DNA from: CAZXCQ01 sp964639275
Lineage (GTDB): Bacteria > Desulfobacterota > DSM-4660 > Desulfatiglandales > Desulfatiglandaceae
Direction: 5' to 3'
NCBI GenBank assembly: GCA_964639275.1
Contig: CAZXCQ010000288.1
Location: 1-8,026, forward strand
DNA: 8,026 bases
The notes beneath the pieces were generated by a model. The model searched no databases. It was not told the DNA's origin and was given only the letters and a program-made list of their open reading frames with translations. The position numbers and the translations under genes are program-made. Positions 1 through 6,838 of the stretch are shown here, one piece after another. How positions within the stretch are numbered: the stretch's first letter is position 1; every line of letters starts with the position of its first letter.

Positions 1-49
1 ATGACCCGAAGATGGGATGCGAAAATGTGAAGTTATTTCTGCGCAAGCC

Positions 50-865
50 CTAAGCCCCGGTGACCACCAGGGATGGTTCGTGTCCGGGCAAAAGAAACTC
101 AGGGCTATGTTTTTCCATTAGGGCATACAACTTATAACAACTATCATAATAATCATAATAGTTATAAATTAGAGAGGAAGGTATCAACCCTTCATAAACA
201 GCAGGGGCTGGTGTGATTTTGTATTTTTTGCCGTCCATGTCAACAAGTTCATCTTGTCCACCAAAAGCCATACAATAGACGTGCCAGTGATCCCCCACAA
301 TAAACTTGGTTCCTGTCTCGGTCCTTACAGCAATTGACTGGCTTCCTGGCGTATGTCCAGGGGTTTTATAGATGTTGATTCCGTCTGTCCATTCCATATC
401 CCCATCAATCCTGATACAATGCATGGTCCTTAATTCGTCGATTAGCGCGTAATCGTAATCCCTACGAAAGTTATAGGCCGGTATGGGGTTAACCAATGCT
501 GCCCACTCGTCTTTTTGGAATACTAACCGGGCGTTTTTGAATATCGTGGCACTTGCTGCATGGTCATTGTGAAGATGCGTATATAAAACGGCCTCTACAT
601 CCTCAGGTCCGATCCCTGCATCCGCGAGGGCCTTCTCCACATAAGACTGGCCTCCTACTGCCGGCCAGCCGCCCCACGCTCTGCCATCTACAATAAAATT
701 CTCGCTGATTCCACTATCAACCAGGATATTTCTGTCTCCATTTTGGAGGAGAAATCCCAGATATGGCCAATCAATGACCAACCCCGAATCAAAGCCTGGC
801 GTTAGTGCTGATTTCGGCACATTTATTTTTCCATAATAAAGAACCTTAACATCCCATATTTCCAT
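50..865 (-). CDS. MBL-fold metallo-hydrolase, N-acyl homoserine lactonase-like
   Basis: A 271-residue metallo-beta-lactamase-fold hydrolase. The metal-binding HxHxDH motif is seen as THLHNDHA (His97, His99, Asp101, His102). The other ligands follow in the expected order: His171 in TPGHTPGS, Asp192 in VGDHWH and His262 in LPGHEP. Length and motif spacing fit the AttM/AiiB-type lactonase-like branch of single-domain cytoplasmic dinuclear zinc hydrolases; I see no signal peptide. The ATG is supported by AAGGAG seven bases upstream. The gene lies 260 bases after the thiolase-like gene on the same strand, so joint transcription is possible, but the gap is large enough for its own promoter. Family members open lactones or other esters. 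True quorum quenching is not implied, since there is no luxI/luxR-type gene nearby; a role on a cyclic or CoA-linked intermediate is equally likely. The fold is certain, the substrate unknown. Confidence 0.9.
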   Translation of the reverse strand: MEIWDVKVLYYGKINVPKSALTPGFDSGLVIDWPYLGFLLQNGDRNILVDSGISENFIVDGRAWGGWPAVGGQSYVEKALADAGIGPEDVEAVLYTHLHNDHAASATIFKNARLVFQKDEWAALVNPIPAYNFRRDYDYALIDELRTMHCIRIDGDMEWTDGINIYKTPGHTPGSQSIAVRTETGTKFIVGDHWHVYCMAFGGQDELVDMDGKKYKITPAPAVYEGLIPSSLIYNYYDYYDSCYKLYALMEKHSPEFLLPGHEPSLVVTGA

Positions 866-1019
866 CTTAATTCTCCTTATTCTTGTCTAAAAAAATCCTC
901 ACTCCATTTGGCTTTTATAACCATGGATCAGGCCGGATGGTTCTGGTCGTCTTGTGCGATTGAAACAGAAAAATACACCTCCTTTCATGCTGATTTTGAC
1001 CCCATTCCCTCGGTCCTCA

Positions 1020-1151
1020 TTACTCTCCGGACAACCCTTCCATTAGGCTTTGGGTGTCTGTGATCCAGCCAAAAAAGGGTTCCCACATTCCATAGCGTGG
1101 CATCACATAGCTTTTTACGAGATCCTCAAGGTTCAAAGATGTTGAAGCCAC
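1020..1151 (-). CDS. Possible 43-residue ORF overlapping the thiolase 3' end
   Basis: A short reading frame from a GTG, preceded by AAAGAG, runs across the last codons of the thiolase-like gene in another frame and ends at TAA. Its C-terminal half is rich in aromatic and bulky residues (VMPRYGMWEPFFGWITDT) and reads more like protein than random intergenic translation. It could be a translationally coupled small protein or the tail of a lost gene. I recognise no family, the start is weak and the frame is short, so chance cannot be ruled out. Confidence 0.2.
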   Translation of the reverse strand: MASTSLNLEDLVKSYVMPRYGMWEPFFGWITDTQSLMEGLSGE

Positions 1152-2637
1152 CTCTTTTGAAAACCTTCCCTTTCTCTCCGATAAATTCTTGATTTATCAT
1201 GGCGTTCAGGATGTCTCCGTCCTCGGGTAGTCTTGCCAAGAATCGGGATCCATCATCCAGCCTTCCAATAACGACGCCACCAACGGCCTGCCCCTGGCGG
1301 TCATGGAATAGCATGTAAGTCTCCAATTGCCCTGTTCCCGAGGCCTCTTCGACAATCGCAGCCCCCTTAAGAGGGGCCGGCATTTGAGGGCGGTCCTCGG
1401 CCGACATCGGTCTAAAAGGATTCTTCCCTGGCAGACCCGAATAGATCCCAACCGAATGCTTACTGATGAACCAACTCAAGGCCTGTACCATGCCAGTAGC
1501 AGACGGGTCTTGTCTGAGCGTTTCAACCATCTTACAGATAGCGTGCAGGGAATAGTTGTTCCCCGCGCCACCAAAATAAGGCATGCCACCGGTAAGGGTA
1601 AGTGGACGCGGGTCATCTCTGGGTAGCCCCAACATGTTGCGGGTAATCCGTGGCGCACAGGGAAAGCAACTGTAGAGATCCAGATAGTCTATCTCACTGA
1701 TGGACAGGCCGGCTTGATCCATGGCCGCGACTGCGGCCTCCCGGACAGAGGGAGAGGAATGGAAGTTCTTCCGCTCGGTGACGTGCCATATATCGGAGGC
1801 ATCTCCTGACCCCAATAAGTAAACCCATTTTTCCCCGGGAATACCAAGTCCTTTTGCAGTCTGTGAATCTGTCATAAAGAGGGCGGCTGCTTGATCCACC
1901 TCCATGATGGAGCACATGAATTTCGTATAAGGAAAAGAGACCATGCGGTTGTCGGAGGACAACCCAATAATCTCATCGCTGGATCTAGCCTCTCGAAACC
2001 AGGCATAAGGGTTTTTGGCTGCTATGGCGGACAATGTGGCGCAAAATTCGCCCAGCTCTCTCCGATGCTCCTCCATGGATAGTCCCTCATGATGTCTCAG
2101 GGCGTTTTCAAAGAGGGGATAGAAATGTATGGGAAGCACAAGGCCATATTTCATCTCTAATGGTGTTACGGGATCACGAAGGTCACCCACCATATCCGGC
2201 ATCTTAGAAGGAAAATTCCAGTCCCACCCACCCCCGCCTTTTGCATTTGCCGCCATTCTGAGCGAATAAAAGGCCTCTCCCCCACATATGAGGGCAAGTC
2301 TGGTTTGCCCCTTAAAGATCCTTTCGGCTGTGCGGTTTACGAACCACTGAGGGGCTGAGGCGCCAACCCAGGTATATTCCTCCCATTGAGGCTGTGCATT
2401 GATCCGGTGGGAGAGTTCAGAGGGTAATCCTTCCGGAGAGCGACACAGGATGTTGACCAGACACAGGGTATCGATCTTCTGGGCAAGACCCGGTATACCC
2501 ACATCGTTTTCCGCTCGATGAATCGCCGTTTCAATGAGATCCAGGGGGCCTTTTGTGTTCTCCAGATCCCATGGGTGATGAACGTGTTGGCCTACCCCGA
2601 TGATCACTGGCCACTTTTCTTGCCCATGTCTATCCAT
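1126..2637 (-). CDS. Thiolase-superfamily acetyl-CoA acetyltransferase with extra C-terminal domain
   Basis: A 503-residue protein of the SCP2/SCPx-like thiolase group, usually annotated acetyl-CoA acetyltransferase. The N-terminus WPVIIGVGQ is the typical first strand. Cys118 in ICGGEA lies where the nucleophilic cysteine is expected. Cys324 and Cys327 lie in DLYSCFPCAP, and His365 in GGAGNNYSLHA fits the histidine that replaces the classical GHPxGATG loop. SKHSVGIYS (about 392-400) is the late conserved motif of this branch. Residues from about 425 (EASGTGQLETYMLFHDRQG...VVIGRLDDGSRFLA) form the extra C-terminal domain found in this subfamily, which makes it about 100 residues longer than a classical thiolase. 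The ATG has GAGGG a few bases upstream. Such enzymes carry out CoA-thioester condensation or thiolysis, often in side-chain or aromatic and alicyclic acid breakdown; some act with partner DUF35-type subunits, none of which is visible here. Cytoplasmic. The substrate cannot be inferred. Confidence 0.85.
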   Translation of the reverse strand: MDRHGQEKWPVIIGVGQHVHHPWDLENTKGPLDLIETAIHRAENDVGIPGLAQKIDTLCLVNILCRSPEGLPSELSHRINAQPQWEEYTWVGASAPQWFVNRTAERIFKGQTRLALICGGEAFYSLRMAANAKGGGGWDWNFPSKMPDMVGDLRDPVTPLEMKYGLVLPIHFYPLFENALRHHEGLSMEEHRRELGEFCATLSAIAAKNPYAWFREARSSDEIIGLSSDNRMVSFPYTKFMCSIMEVDQAAALFMTDSQTAKGLGIPGEKWVYLLGSGDASDIWHVTERKNFHSSPSVREAAVAAMDQAGLSISEIDYLDLYSCFPCAPRITRNMLGLPRDDPRPLTLTGGMPYFGGAGNNYSLHAICKMVETLRQDPSATGMVQALSWFISKHSVGIYSGLPGKNPFRPMSAEDRPQMPAPLKGAAIVEEASGTGQLETYMLFHDRQGQAVGGVVIGRLDDGSRFLARLPEDGDILNAMINQEFIGEKGKVFKRGGFNIFEP

Positions 2638-2995
2638 TCATTTCCCTCTATGCCTCAGGGTGTGGGACGTCAGGGTAAGGGAATCGAGAGCGGCATTGAT
2701 CGAGTATGGGGGACTGATGCCATGGGCGAATTGAAAGTCCCTTGATAAGGGTTTTGCGTCGGGGTCTTTGCTCAAGGCAATAATCAGGGATTCTTTATTT
2801 GAAGGGATTTTCCATGATGATGTTTTCGACATTTCGCTGAAAACGATTCGGCATGACCGTATTGTACATCTCGCCCCATGTCAAGCGAGAAATGTCAATT
2901 TCGCCAATAAGAGTCCTTGGAAAGAGGCATCGCTGTATGGTCTTCATTCTTGACAATGGGTTAAGGATGATTGGCCCCTGGGGGTTTGGGGGCAT
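2638..2995 (-). pseudogene. Possible decayed coding stretch upstream of the thiolase gene, unrecognised
   Basis: Two overlapping open frames on the minus strand (about 2995-2795 and 2832-2638) meet at 2795-2832. Reading the first up to IIMENP and then switching to the second at SNKESLIIALSKDPDAK gives a continuous, protein-like sequence ending at TAA just before the thiolase gene. This looks like one frameshifted gene whose 5' part is lost. I do not recognise the family. There is no good start codon with a ribosome binding site at the upstream end. It could also be plain intergenic DNA that happens to be open. Confidence 0.2.
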
Positions 2996-3005
2996 GCGCC
3001 CCCAA
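2986..3005. repeat. Strong GC-rich inverted repeat (hairpin)
   Basis: TTGGGGGC pairs perfectly with GCCCCCAA across an ATGC loop. No T-run follows on either strand, so it is not a classical intrinsic terminator. It lies 28 bases from a second hairpin in the stretch downstream of the broken hsp20 gene. Confidence 0.5.
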
Positions 3006-3033
3006 GTGGAATCGGCTCTTTCTTTGGAAGAAG

Positions 3034-3052
3034 CCCCGACATCTGGTCGGGG
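3034..3052 (-). terminator. Hairpin downstream of the hsp20 remnant, terminator-like
   Basis: CCCCGAC and GTCGGGG form a 7-bp perfect stem around a 5-base loop, just beyond the stop codon of the hsp20 remnant. On the minus strand it is followed by CTTCTT, a weak T-rich tail. It could be the terminator of the ancestral hsp20 gene and may be all that survives of that gene's 3' end. Confidence 0.45.
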
Positions 3053-3059
3053 TTATTCA

Positions 3060-3352
3060 CTACCAAGACATTTCAGGTAATTCCCCCTTTTTTGTGAGAG
3101 GTTGAACCTCAGAGCGGCTTGGTGAATAAGGTGATTGCACCTCGCGATGCAGCGTCAGGACATTTCTACGGAGGTCGATGTTGAGCTCTCCCGCTTTCAC
3201 GCCGGGCATGTCTGCCAACAAGGTAATCTCCTTATCCGTTTCAAAGATGTCTACGGCGGGCATAAAGACCGGCCCCGGCTAGTCTGTTCGGCAGGTCAAG
3301 TCACTTCCGCTTTCTCTTTTACCTCAAGGGCTTTGCTTTCAGTATCTGCCAT
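3060..3352 (-). pseudogene. Hsp20 / alpha-crystallin small heat shock protein, broken
   Basis: The original ATG is at 3352-3350 with AAAGGAG upstream and opens MADTESKALEVKEKAEVT, a typical leader of this family. It then meets TGA at 3298-3296. The homologous reading resumes in another frame after a TAG, at PGPVFMPAVDIFETDKE, and continues through ITLLADMPGVKAGELNIDL, the first strands of the alpha-crystallin domain. After RRNVLTLHREVQSPYSPS the sequence departs from the family and stops at 3060, so the second half of the domain, including the G-x-L strand and the I-x-I/V tail, is missing. About 100 codons remain of the usual 140-150. Substitutions such as HREV where HGEV is usual suggest relaxed selection. 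The intact protein would be an ATP-independent holdase. It lies divergent from groESL. A 67-residue internal ORF starting at MPAVD remains open but is unlikely to make a working holdase. Confidence 0.8.
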
Positions 3353-3626
3353 GGTATTTTTCTCCTTTCCTATAAAATTAAGACGCCTTGACAGCAATCT
3401 GTATTTCCCCTGTCCGGTGCACTTTGATAGAAAAGGTATAAAATCTAGTCATTTCAGTGTATTAGATATCATTAAAAAATAATTGATCACTATTTTCTCG
3501 ATGTCAAAGGGAGGTTACCGATTGTGGAAAAAAATTGGAATGTCCTATGTGCCGGAAGCGCTGGTTAGGATATGAGTATTGGAGTCGATCTACAAAGGAA
3601 TCAAAGGTGAAGGTTCACAGGAGGAC

Positions 3627-3654
3627 TTGACAAACTTTCTGGAATGATTATTTT
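3627..3654 (+). promoter_or_regulatory. Candidate groESL promoter
   Basis: TTGACA at 3627-3632 is a consensus -35 box. TATTTT at 3649-3654, after a 16-base spacer, is a fair -10 box. The CTTGACA form also resembles the -35 of heat shock sigma factors, but no CCCCAT-type -10 box is seen. A start here would give a leader of roughly 130 bases before groES. This is the best promoter match in the 3353-3790 region; the rest of that region upstream of it holds no gene I can support. Confidence 0.45.
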
Positions 3655-3688
3655 TTCTAAGCCTAAATATCTTTCATAATATCAAGTA

Positions 3689-3704
3689 GTTAGACAGTTC
3701 TAAC
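3689..3704. promoter_or_regulatory. Small inverted repeat in the groES leader
   Basis: GTTAGA and TCTAAC are separated by CAGT, a perfect 6-bp dyad about 35 bases after the candidate -10 box. It is not the CIRCE operator (TTAGCACTC-N9-GAGTGCTAA). It may be a repressor half-site pair or a small hairpin in the mRNA leader; chance is possible at this length. Confidence 0.25.
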
Positions 3705-3748
3705 CGTTTGCATGTCGTCATCTATCGTAGTAAATCAATGATCAAAAA

Positions 3749-3781
3749 CCTTTTTTGGATTTTCATTTTTTTGAAAGGAGG
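3749..3781 (+). promoter_or_regulatory. groES ribosome binding site within U-rich pairing segments
   Basis: AAAGGAGG at 3774-3781 is a near-perfect Shine-Dalgarno sequence nine bases before the groES ATG. CCTTT at 3749-3753 can pair with AAAGG of the site. Alternatively TTTCA at 3761-3765 can pair with TGAAA at 3772-3776 across a six-T loop. Both pairings are weak and partly cover the site, as expected of a heat-melting element, but this is inference from base pairing alone. Confidence 0.3.
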
Positions 3782-3790
3782 ATTTGAGAA

Positions 3791-4081
3791 ATGAAGATTA
3801 GGCCTTTAAATGACAGGGTGCTGGTCCTGAGGATTGAGGAGGAAGAGAAGACATCGGGCGGAATCATCATCCCGGATACCGCCAAAGAAAAACCCCAGGA
3901 AGGCAAGGTTGTTGCTGTCGGACCCGGGAAACTGGACGACGACGGAAAGCGAATCCCTCTAGAGATCAAAAAGAACGACCGCGTGCTATTCGGCAAGTAT
4001 TCGGGGACCGACATCAAGATTGATGGCGTTGAGCATCTCATCATGCGCGAGGATGACATCCTCGGGATCATTGAGAAGTAA
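3791..4081 (+). CDS. groES: Co-chaperonin GroES (Cpn10)
   Basis: A 96-residue protein of normal full length for the family. It starts MKIRPLNDRVLV, the conserved first strand. The mobile loop covers about residues 16-32 and carries the GroEL-contacting GIII motif at Gly24-Ile27. The roof hairpin region is GKLDDDGKRIPLE (about 46-58), and the end DDILGIIEK is typical. Seven subunits form the lid that closes the GroEL cavity in the cytoplasm. A strong AAAGGAGG precedes the ATG and groEL begins 18 bases after the stop, so the two are co-translated from one operon. No lesion is seen. Confidence 0.98.
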   Translation: MKIRPLNDRVLVLRIEEEEKTSGGIIIPDTAKEKPQEGKVVAVGPGKLDDDGKRIPLEIKKNDRVLFGKYSGTDIKIDGVEHLIMREDDILGIIEK

Positions 4082-4099
4082 GCAAAGGAGGGATAAGGA

Positions 4100-5725
4100 A
4101 TGGCTAAGAAAGAAATCAAGTACAGCCAACAGGCGCGAGAAAAACTCATGAAAGGGGTGGACACCCTGGCCAATGCCGTAAAGGTCACTCTGGGACCCAA
4201 GGGTCGTAATGTTCTCCTTGAAAAATCCTGGGGTTCACCCACGACGACAAAGGACGGTGTGACCGTGGCCAAGGAGATTGAACTGGAAGACAAGTTTGAA
4301 AACATGGGCGCCCAGATGGTCAAGGAGGTGGCCTCAAAGACATCCGACGTGGCTGGAGATGGAACAACCACGGCCACGATCCTTGCCCAGGCCATCTATC
4401 GCGAGGGTTCCAAGCTGGTGGCCGCCGGCTCCAACCCCATGTCCATTAAGCGGGGCATTGAGAACTCCGTTGCCTCGGTGGTGTCAGAGCTAAAGAATAT
4501 CTCAAAGCCTACGAAGGACAAGAAGGAAATCGCACAGGTGGGAACCGTTTCTGCAAACAATGATCGGGCCATCGGTGAGATTATCGCCGAGGCCATGGAA
4601 AAGGTTGGCAAGGAAGGGGTAATCACGGTGGAAGAGGCCAAAAGCATGGAAACGACCCTTGAGATCGTCGAGGGCATGCAGTTTGACCGGGGTTACCTGA
4701 GCCCCTATTTCGTTACCGACCCCGAGAAGATGGAAGCCCACCTCGAGGATCCTTACATCTTGCTGCATGAAAAAAAGATCAGCAACATGAAAGACCTGAT
4801 GCCCCTCCTGGAGCAAATCGCCAAATCAGGAAAGCCCCTGTTGCTTATTGCAGAGGATGTGGAAGGTGAAGCCTTGGCCACGCTGGTTGTGAATAAGATC
4901 CGTGGAACGCTCAAGTGTGCGGCTGTAAAGGCCCCGGGTTTTGGTGACCGTCGCAAGGCTATGCTGGAGGATATTGCGGTGCTGACCGGTGGCCAGGTGG
5001 TCAGTGAGGACCTTGGGGTCAAGCTTGAGAATGTAACAATAAGGGATTTGGGCACTGCCAAGAAGATCACCATTGACAAAGACAATACCACCTTAGTGGA
5101 TGGCGGTGGTTCCAAGAAATCCCTGGAAGGCCGTGTCAAACAGATCCGGGTGCAGATCGAGGAGACGACCAGCGATTATGATCGTGAAAAACTCCAGGAA
5201 CGTCTGGCCAAACTGATCGGTGGTGTAGCCGTAATCAATGTGGGCGCGGCAACCGAGGCGGAAATGAAGGAAAAAAAGGCGAGGGTAGAGGATGCCCTCA
5301 ATGCCACCCGTGCGGCGGTTGAGGAAGGTATTGTGGCCGGCGGCGGTGTCGCCCTTGTCCGCGCCATGAAGGCCCTTGAAAATGTCACACTTGAAGGCGA
5401 AGAGCAATTGGGAGTCAAGCTCGTTAAACGGGCCCTTGAGGAGCCTGTAAGGCAGATTGCCAACAACGCGGGGTTTGAGGGTTCAGTCGTGGTGCAGCGA
5501 GTGATGGAAGGCAAAGGCAATTTTGGGTTCAATGCAGAAACGGGTGCCTATGAAGACCTGGTAAAGGAGGGAATTATTGACCCCACCAAAGTGGTCCGGT
5601 TTGCGCTTCAGAACGCCGCATCTGTGGCAGGGCTCCTCATGACCACAGAAGCGATGGTGGCAGAAAAGCCCGAGGAGAAGAAAGCGCCGGCTGCCCCGCA
5701 TATGCCGCCTGACGATATGTATTAA
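4100..5725 (+). CDS. groL: Chaperonin GroEL (Cpn60)
   Basis: A 541-residue protein, full length and intact. ATP-site residues are in place: Asp52 in KDGVTVA, Asp87 in GDGTTTAT and the catalytic Asp398 in VEDALNATRAAVEEG. Apical-domain residues that bind GroES and substrate are present as RGYLSPYF (Tyr199, Tyr203, Phe204), and AGGGVAL follows in the equatorial domain. Fourteen subunits form the double-ring folding chamber in the cytoplasm. Ribosome binding sequence AAAGGAGGG lies upstream, 18 bases after groES. The C-terminus is unusual: instead of a Gly-Gly-Met repeat tail it ends in a charged, proline-rich stretch, EEKKAPAAPHMPPDDMY. Such short tails occur in some lineages and in groEL paralogues, so this may not be the only groEL copy in the genome. 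Confidence 0.98.
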   Translation: MAKKEIKYSQQAREKLMKGVDTLANAVKVTLGPKGRNVLLEKSWGSPTTTKDGVTVAKEIELEDKFENMGAQMVKEVASKTSDVAGDGTTTATILAQAIYREGSKLVAAGSNPMSIKRGIENSVASVVSELKNISKPTKDKKEIAQVGTVSANNDRAIGEIIAEAMEKVGKEGVITVEEAKSMETTLEIVEGMQFDRGYLSPYFVTDPEKMEAHLEDPYILLHEKKISNMKDLMPLLEQIAKSGKPLLLIAEDVEGEALATLVVNKIRGTLKCAAVKAPGFGDRRKAMLEDIAVLTGGQVVSEDLGVKLENVTIRDLGTAKKITIDKDNTTLVDGGGSKKSLEGRVKQIRVQIEETTSDYDREKLQERLAKLIGGVAVINVGAATEAEMKEKKARVEDALNATRAAVEEGIVAGGGVALVRAMKALENVTLEGEEQLGVKLVKRALEEPVRQIANNAGFEGSVVVQRVMEGKGNFGFNAETGAYEDLVKEGIIDPTKVVRFALQNAASVAGLLMTTEAMVAEKPEEKKAPAAPHMPPDDMY

Positions 5726-5741
5726 GGGGAGCTGCAGGCTC

Positions 5742-5770
5742 GCCCGGGCAGGATCTTCTTCTGCCCGGGC
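5742..5770 (+). terminator. Perfect 10-bp hairpin between groEL and the next gene
   Basis: GCCCGGGCAG pairs perfectly with CTGCCCGGGC around a 9-base loop (GATCTTCTT). It begins 16 bases after the groEL stop. No T-run follows, so full intrinsic termination is unlikely. It may attenuate transcription into the downstream gene or protect the groESL mRNA 3' end. It ends only 11 bases before the next ATG. Confidence 0.6.
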
Positions 5771-5781
5771 TCAGTATCTGA

Positions 5782-6147
5782 ATGCCTCAAAAGAGAGAAC
5801 TTGATCCAGTAAAGAGCGAAATCGAGCGCGGGCATTTTGTCAGGGCCGTTCTCATGGCAGAGCAAATGGGTTTGCCCGAGGAGGAGATAAGGGATCTCCG
5901 CATTAAAGCGTTGGGGCAGATGTCCGCCATTTACAGGAATGCCCATGGAACAAAGTATCCCGCGCTGCAATACGGCTATTCCAAGGAGGAACTGAAACAC
6001 ATCTTAGAGGAGTTTGCCAATGAAATGAAAAATAAGGCGAATACCAAACCTCTTGCGCCTCGCTATGATTACAGCACAGGCAAATATCTCTCATTCGAAG
6101 AATGGGTGGATCATTACCTGAGAATCTGGGACAGGCTTTCAAGGTAA
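5782..6147 (+). CDS. Uncharacterised 121-residue protein, possible third cistron of groESL
   Basis: A soluble, charged, mostly helical-looking protein with no signal peptide or membrane segment. It opens with PVKSEIERGHFVRAVLMAE, resembling the helix pairs of repeat or adaptor proteins, and ends with a conserved-looking block: YGYSKEELKHILEEFA, then PRYDYSTGKYLSFEEWVDHY. I recall similar unnamed proteins in Desulfobacterota but know no function. The ATG follows directly on an in-frame TGA, so no earlier start is possible. There is no Shine-Dalgarno sequence in the short gap to the preceding hairpin, which suggests coupled or structure-dependent translation, or low expression. The frame is intact and lies 56 bases after groEL on the same strand, so co-transcription is plausible. 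A chaperonin-related role is only inferred from position. Confidence 0.7.
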   Translation: MPQKRELDPVKSEIERGHFVRAVLMAEQMGLPEEEIRDLRIKALGQMSAIYRNAHGTKYPALQYGYSKEELKHILEEFANEMKNKANTKPLAPRYDYSTGKYLSFEEWVDHYLRIWDRLSR

Positions 6148-6487
6148 CTGTGCCGGCTTTTTTTCATCGACGGTCCATCCATTCCTTTTAGCCCGGATCA
6201 AGAGGATTTGAATCGGTATTCGGCAAGGCCTTTTAGTCAGAGACAGGCGGTCTGCATTATGGTAGGATGTCTTGGGAATGACTGAATAATTAGTGGACTG
6301 TAAACCAGTGTAGTCGAGGACACATTAATTCCGACTCGATATTGTCATCTTCGACTGCCGTCTCATTAATATGGCCTTATACCCTGGTTAGCTTATCTGA
6401 AGATCCAAAGCCCTGCCCGGCCCACCCGCCCCCCCGAATGCAATAAATGGATCATTCGCCTGATCATATTCACTATGTGATTCCAGA
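6148..6487. other. Intergenic stretch without a recognisable gene
   Basis: These 340 bases hold no frame I can support. A run of seven T (6158-6164) follows the upstream stop codon, but I see no stable stem before it. AGTCG at 6312-6316 can pair with CGACT at 6332-6336 across a long loop, which is weak. The 3' end (from about 6447) may contain a few codons of the GH130 relic in another frame: MDHSPDHIHYV resembles the segment that normally precedes the first motif of the next feature. Confidence 0.5.
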
Positions 6488-6838
6488 GTGGTGATTAGCC
6501 CCATGACGTATCACTGGGACGAGATGAAGATCGCTCCAGAAGCAACACCCCTAAAAAAGGATAAGGGCTGGCTCAATATTTACCACGGTGTGTTTAAGAC
6601 CATGGACGGCGTGGTCTACAGGCTGGGTGTGGCTGATGAATGGATTCTTCAACCGGAGGATCCATGGGAAGTATCAGGCTATGTGCACAACGGGGTTTTC
6701 ACCTGTGGTGCGGTTTCGGAAGAGGACGGGTCGGTCAAGATCTATTGGGGCGGGACCGACACGGTGATGTGTGGGGGAACGGGCAAAATCTCCGATCTTG
6801 TTGACCTGTGCCTTAGCAGGCCCCGTCCTGCCTTGTGA
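6488..6838 (+). pseudogene. GH130-type glycosidase/phosphorylase, C-terminal fragment
   Basis: The 116 codons match the C-terminal third of GH130 proteins (beta-mannoside phosphorylases and relatives, five-bladed propellers of about 300-350 residues). Visible family blocks are YHWDEMKI, KKDKGWLNIYHGV, VYRLGVA, EPWE-like DPWEVSGYVHN, VFTCGAV, KIYWGGTDTV and a tail ISDLVDLCL. The N-terminal blades with the catalytic aspartate are absent. Between VYRLGVA and DEWILQPE the family normally has roughly 11 more residues (an LxDLxDPSK-type segment ending in a second LGVA-like stretch), so an internal deletion is likely. The first codon is a GTG with no ribosome binding site, and a preceding segment seems to lie in another frame. 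The stop overlaps the start of the DnaJ fragment. It is a relic, not a working enzyme. Confidence 0.7.

Noticed and set aside
50..2637. A quorum-quenching or new antiviral pair formed by the MBL hydrolase and the thiolase-like enzyme
   Set aside because: Both fit ordinary metabolic families, are 260 bases apart, and no signal synthase, receptor or defence domain is present.
3135..3482. A 115-codon plus-strand open frame across the hsp20 remnant
   Set aside because: It is mostly the antisense of recognisable hsp20 codons and shows no motif of its own.
3481..3620. AAAGGGAGG followed by short frames upstream of the groES promoter
   Set aside because: The longest frame after it is under 20 codons and matches nothing I know.
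3763..4395. A 210-codon open frame antisense to groES and the groEL start
   Set aside because: It is a Ser/Pro-rich shadow of strongly conserved coding sequence on the other strand, with no domain or ribosome binding site.
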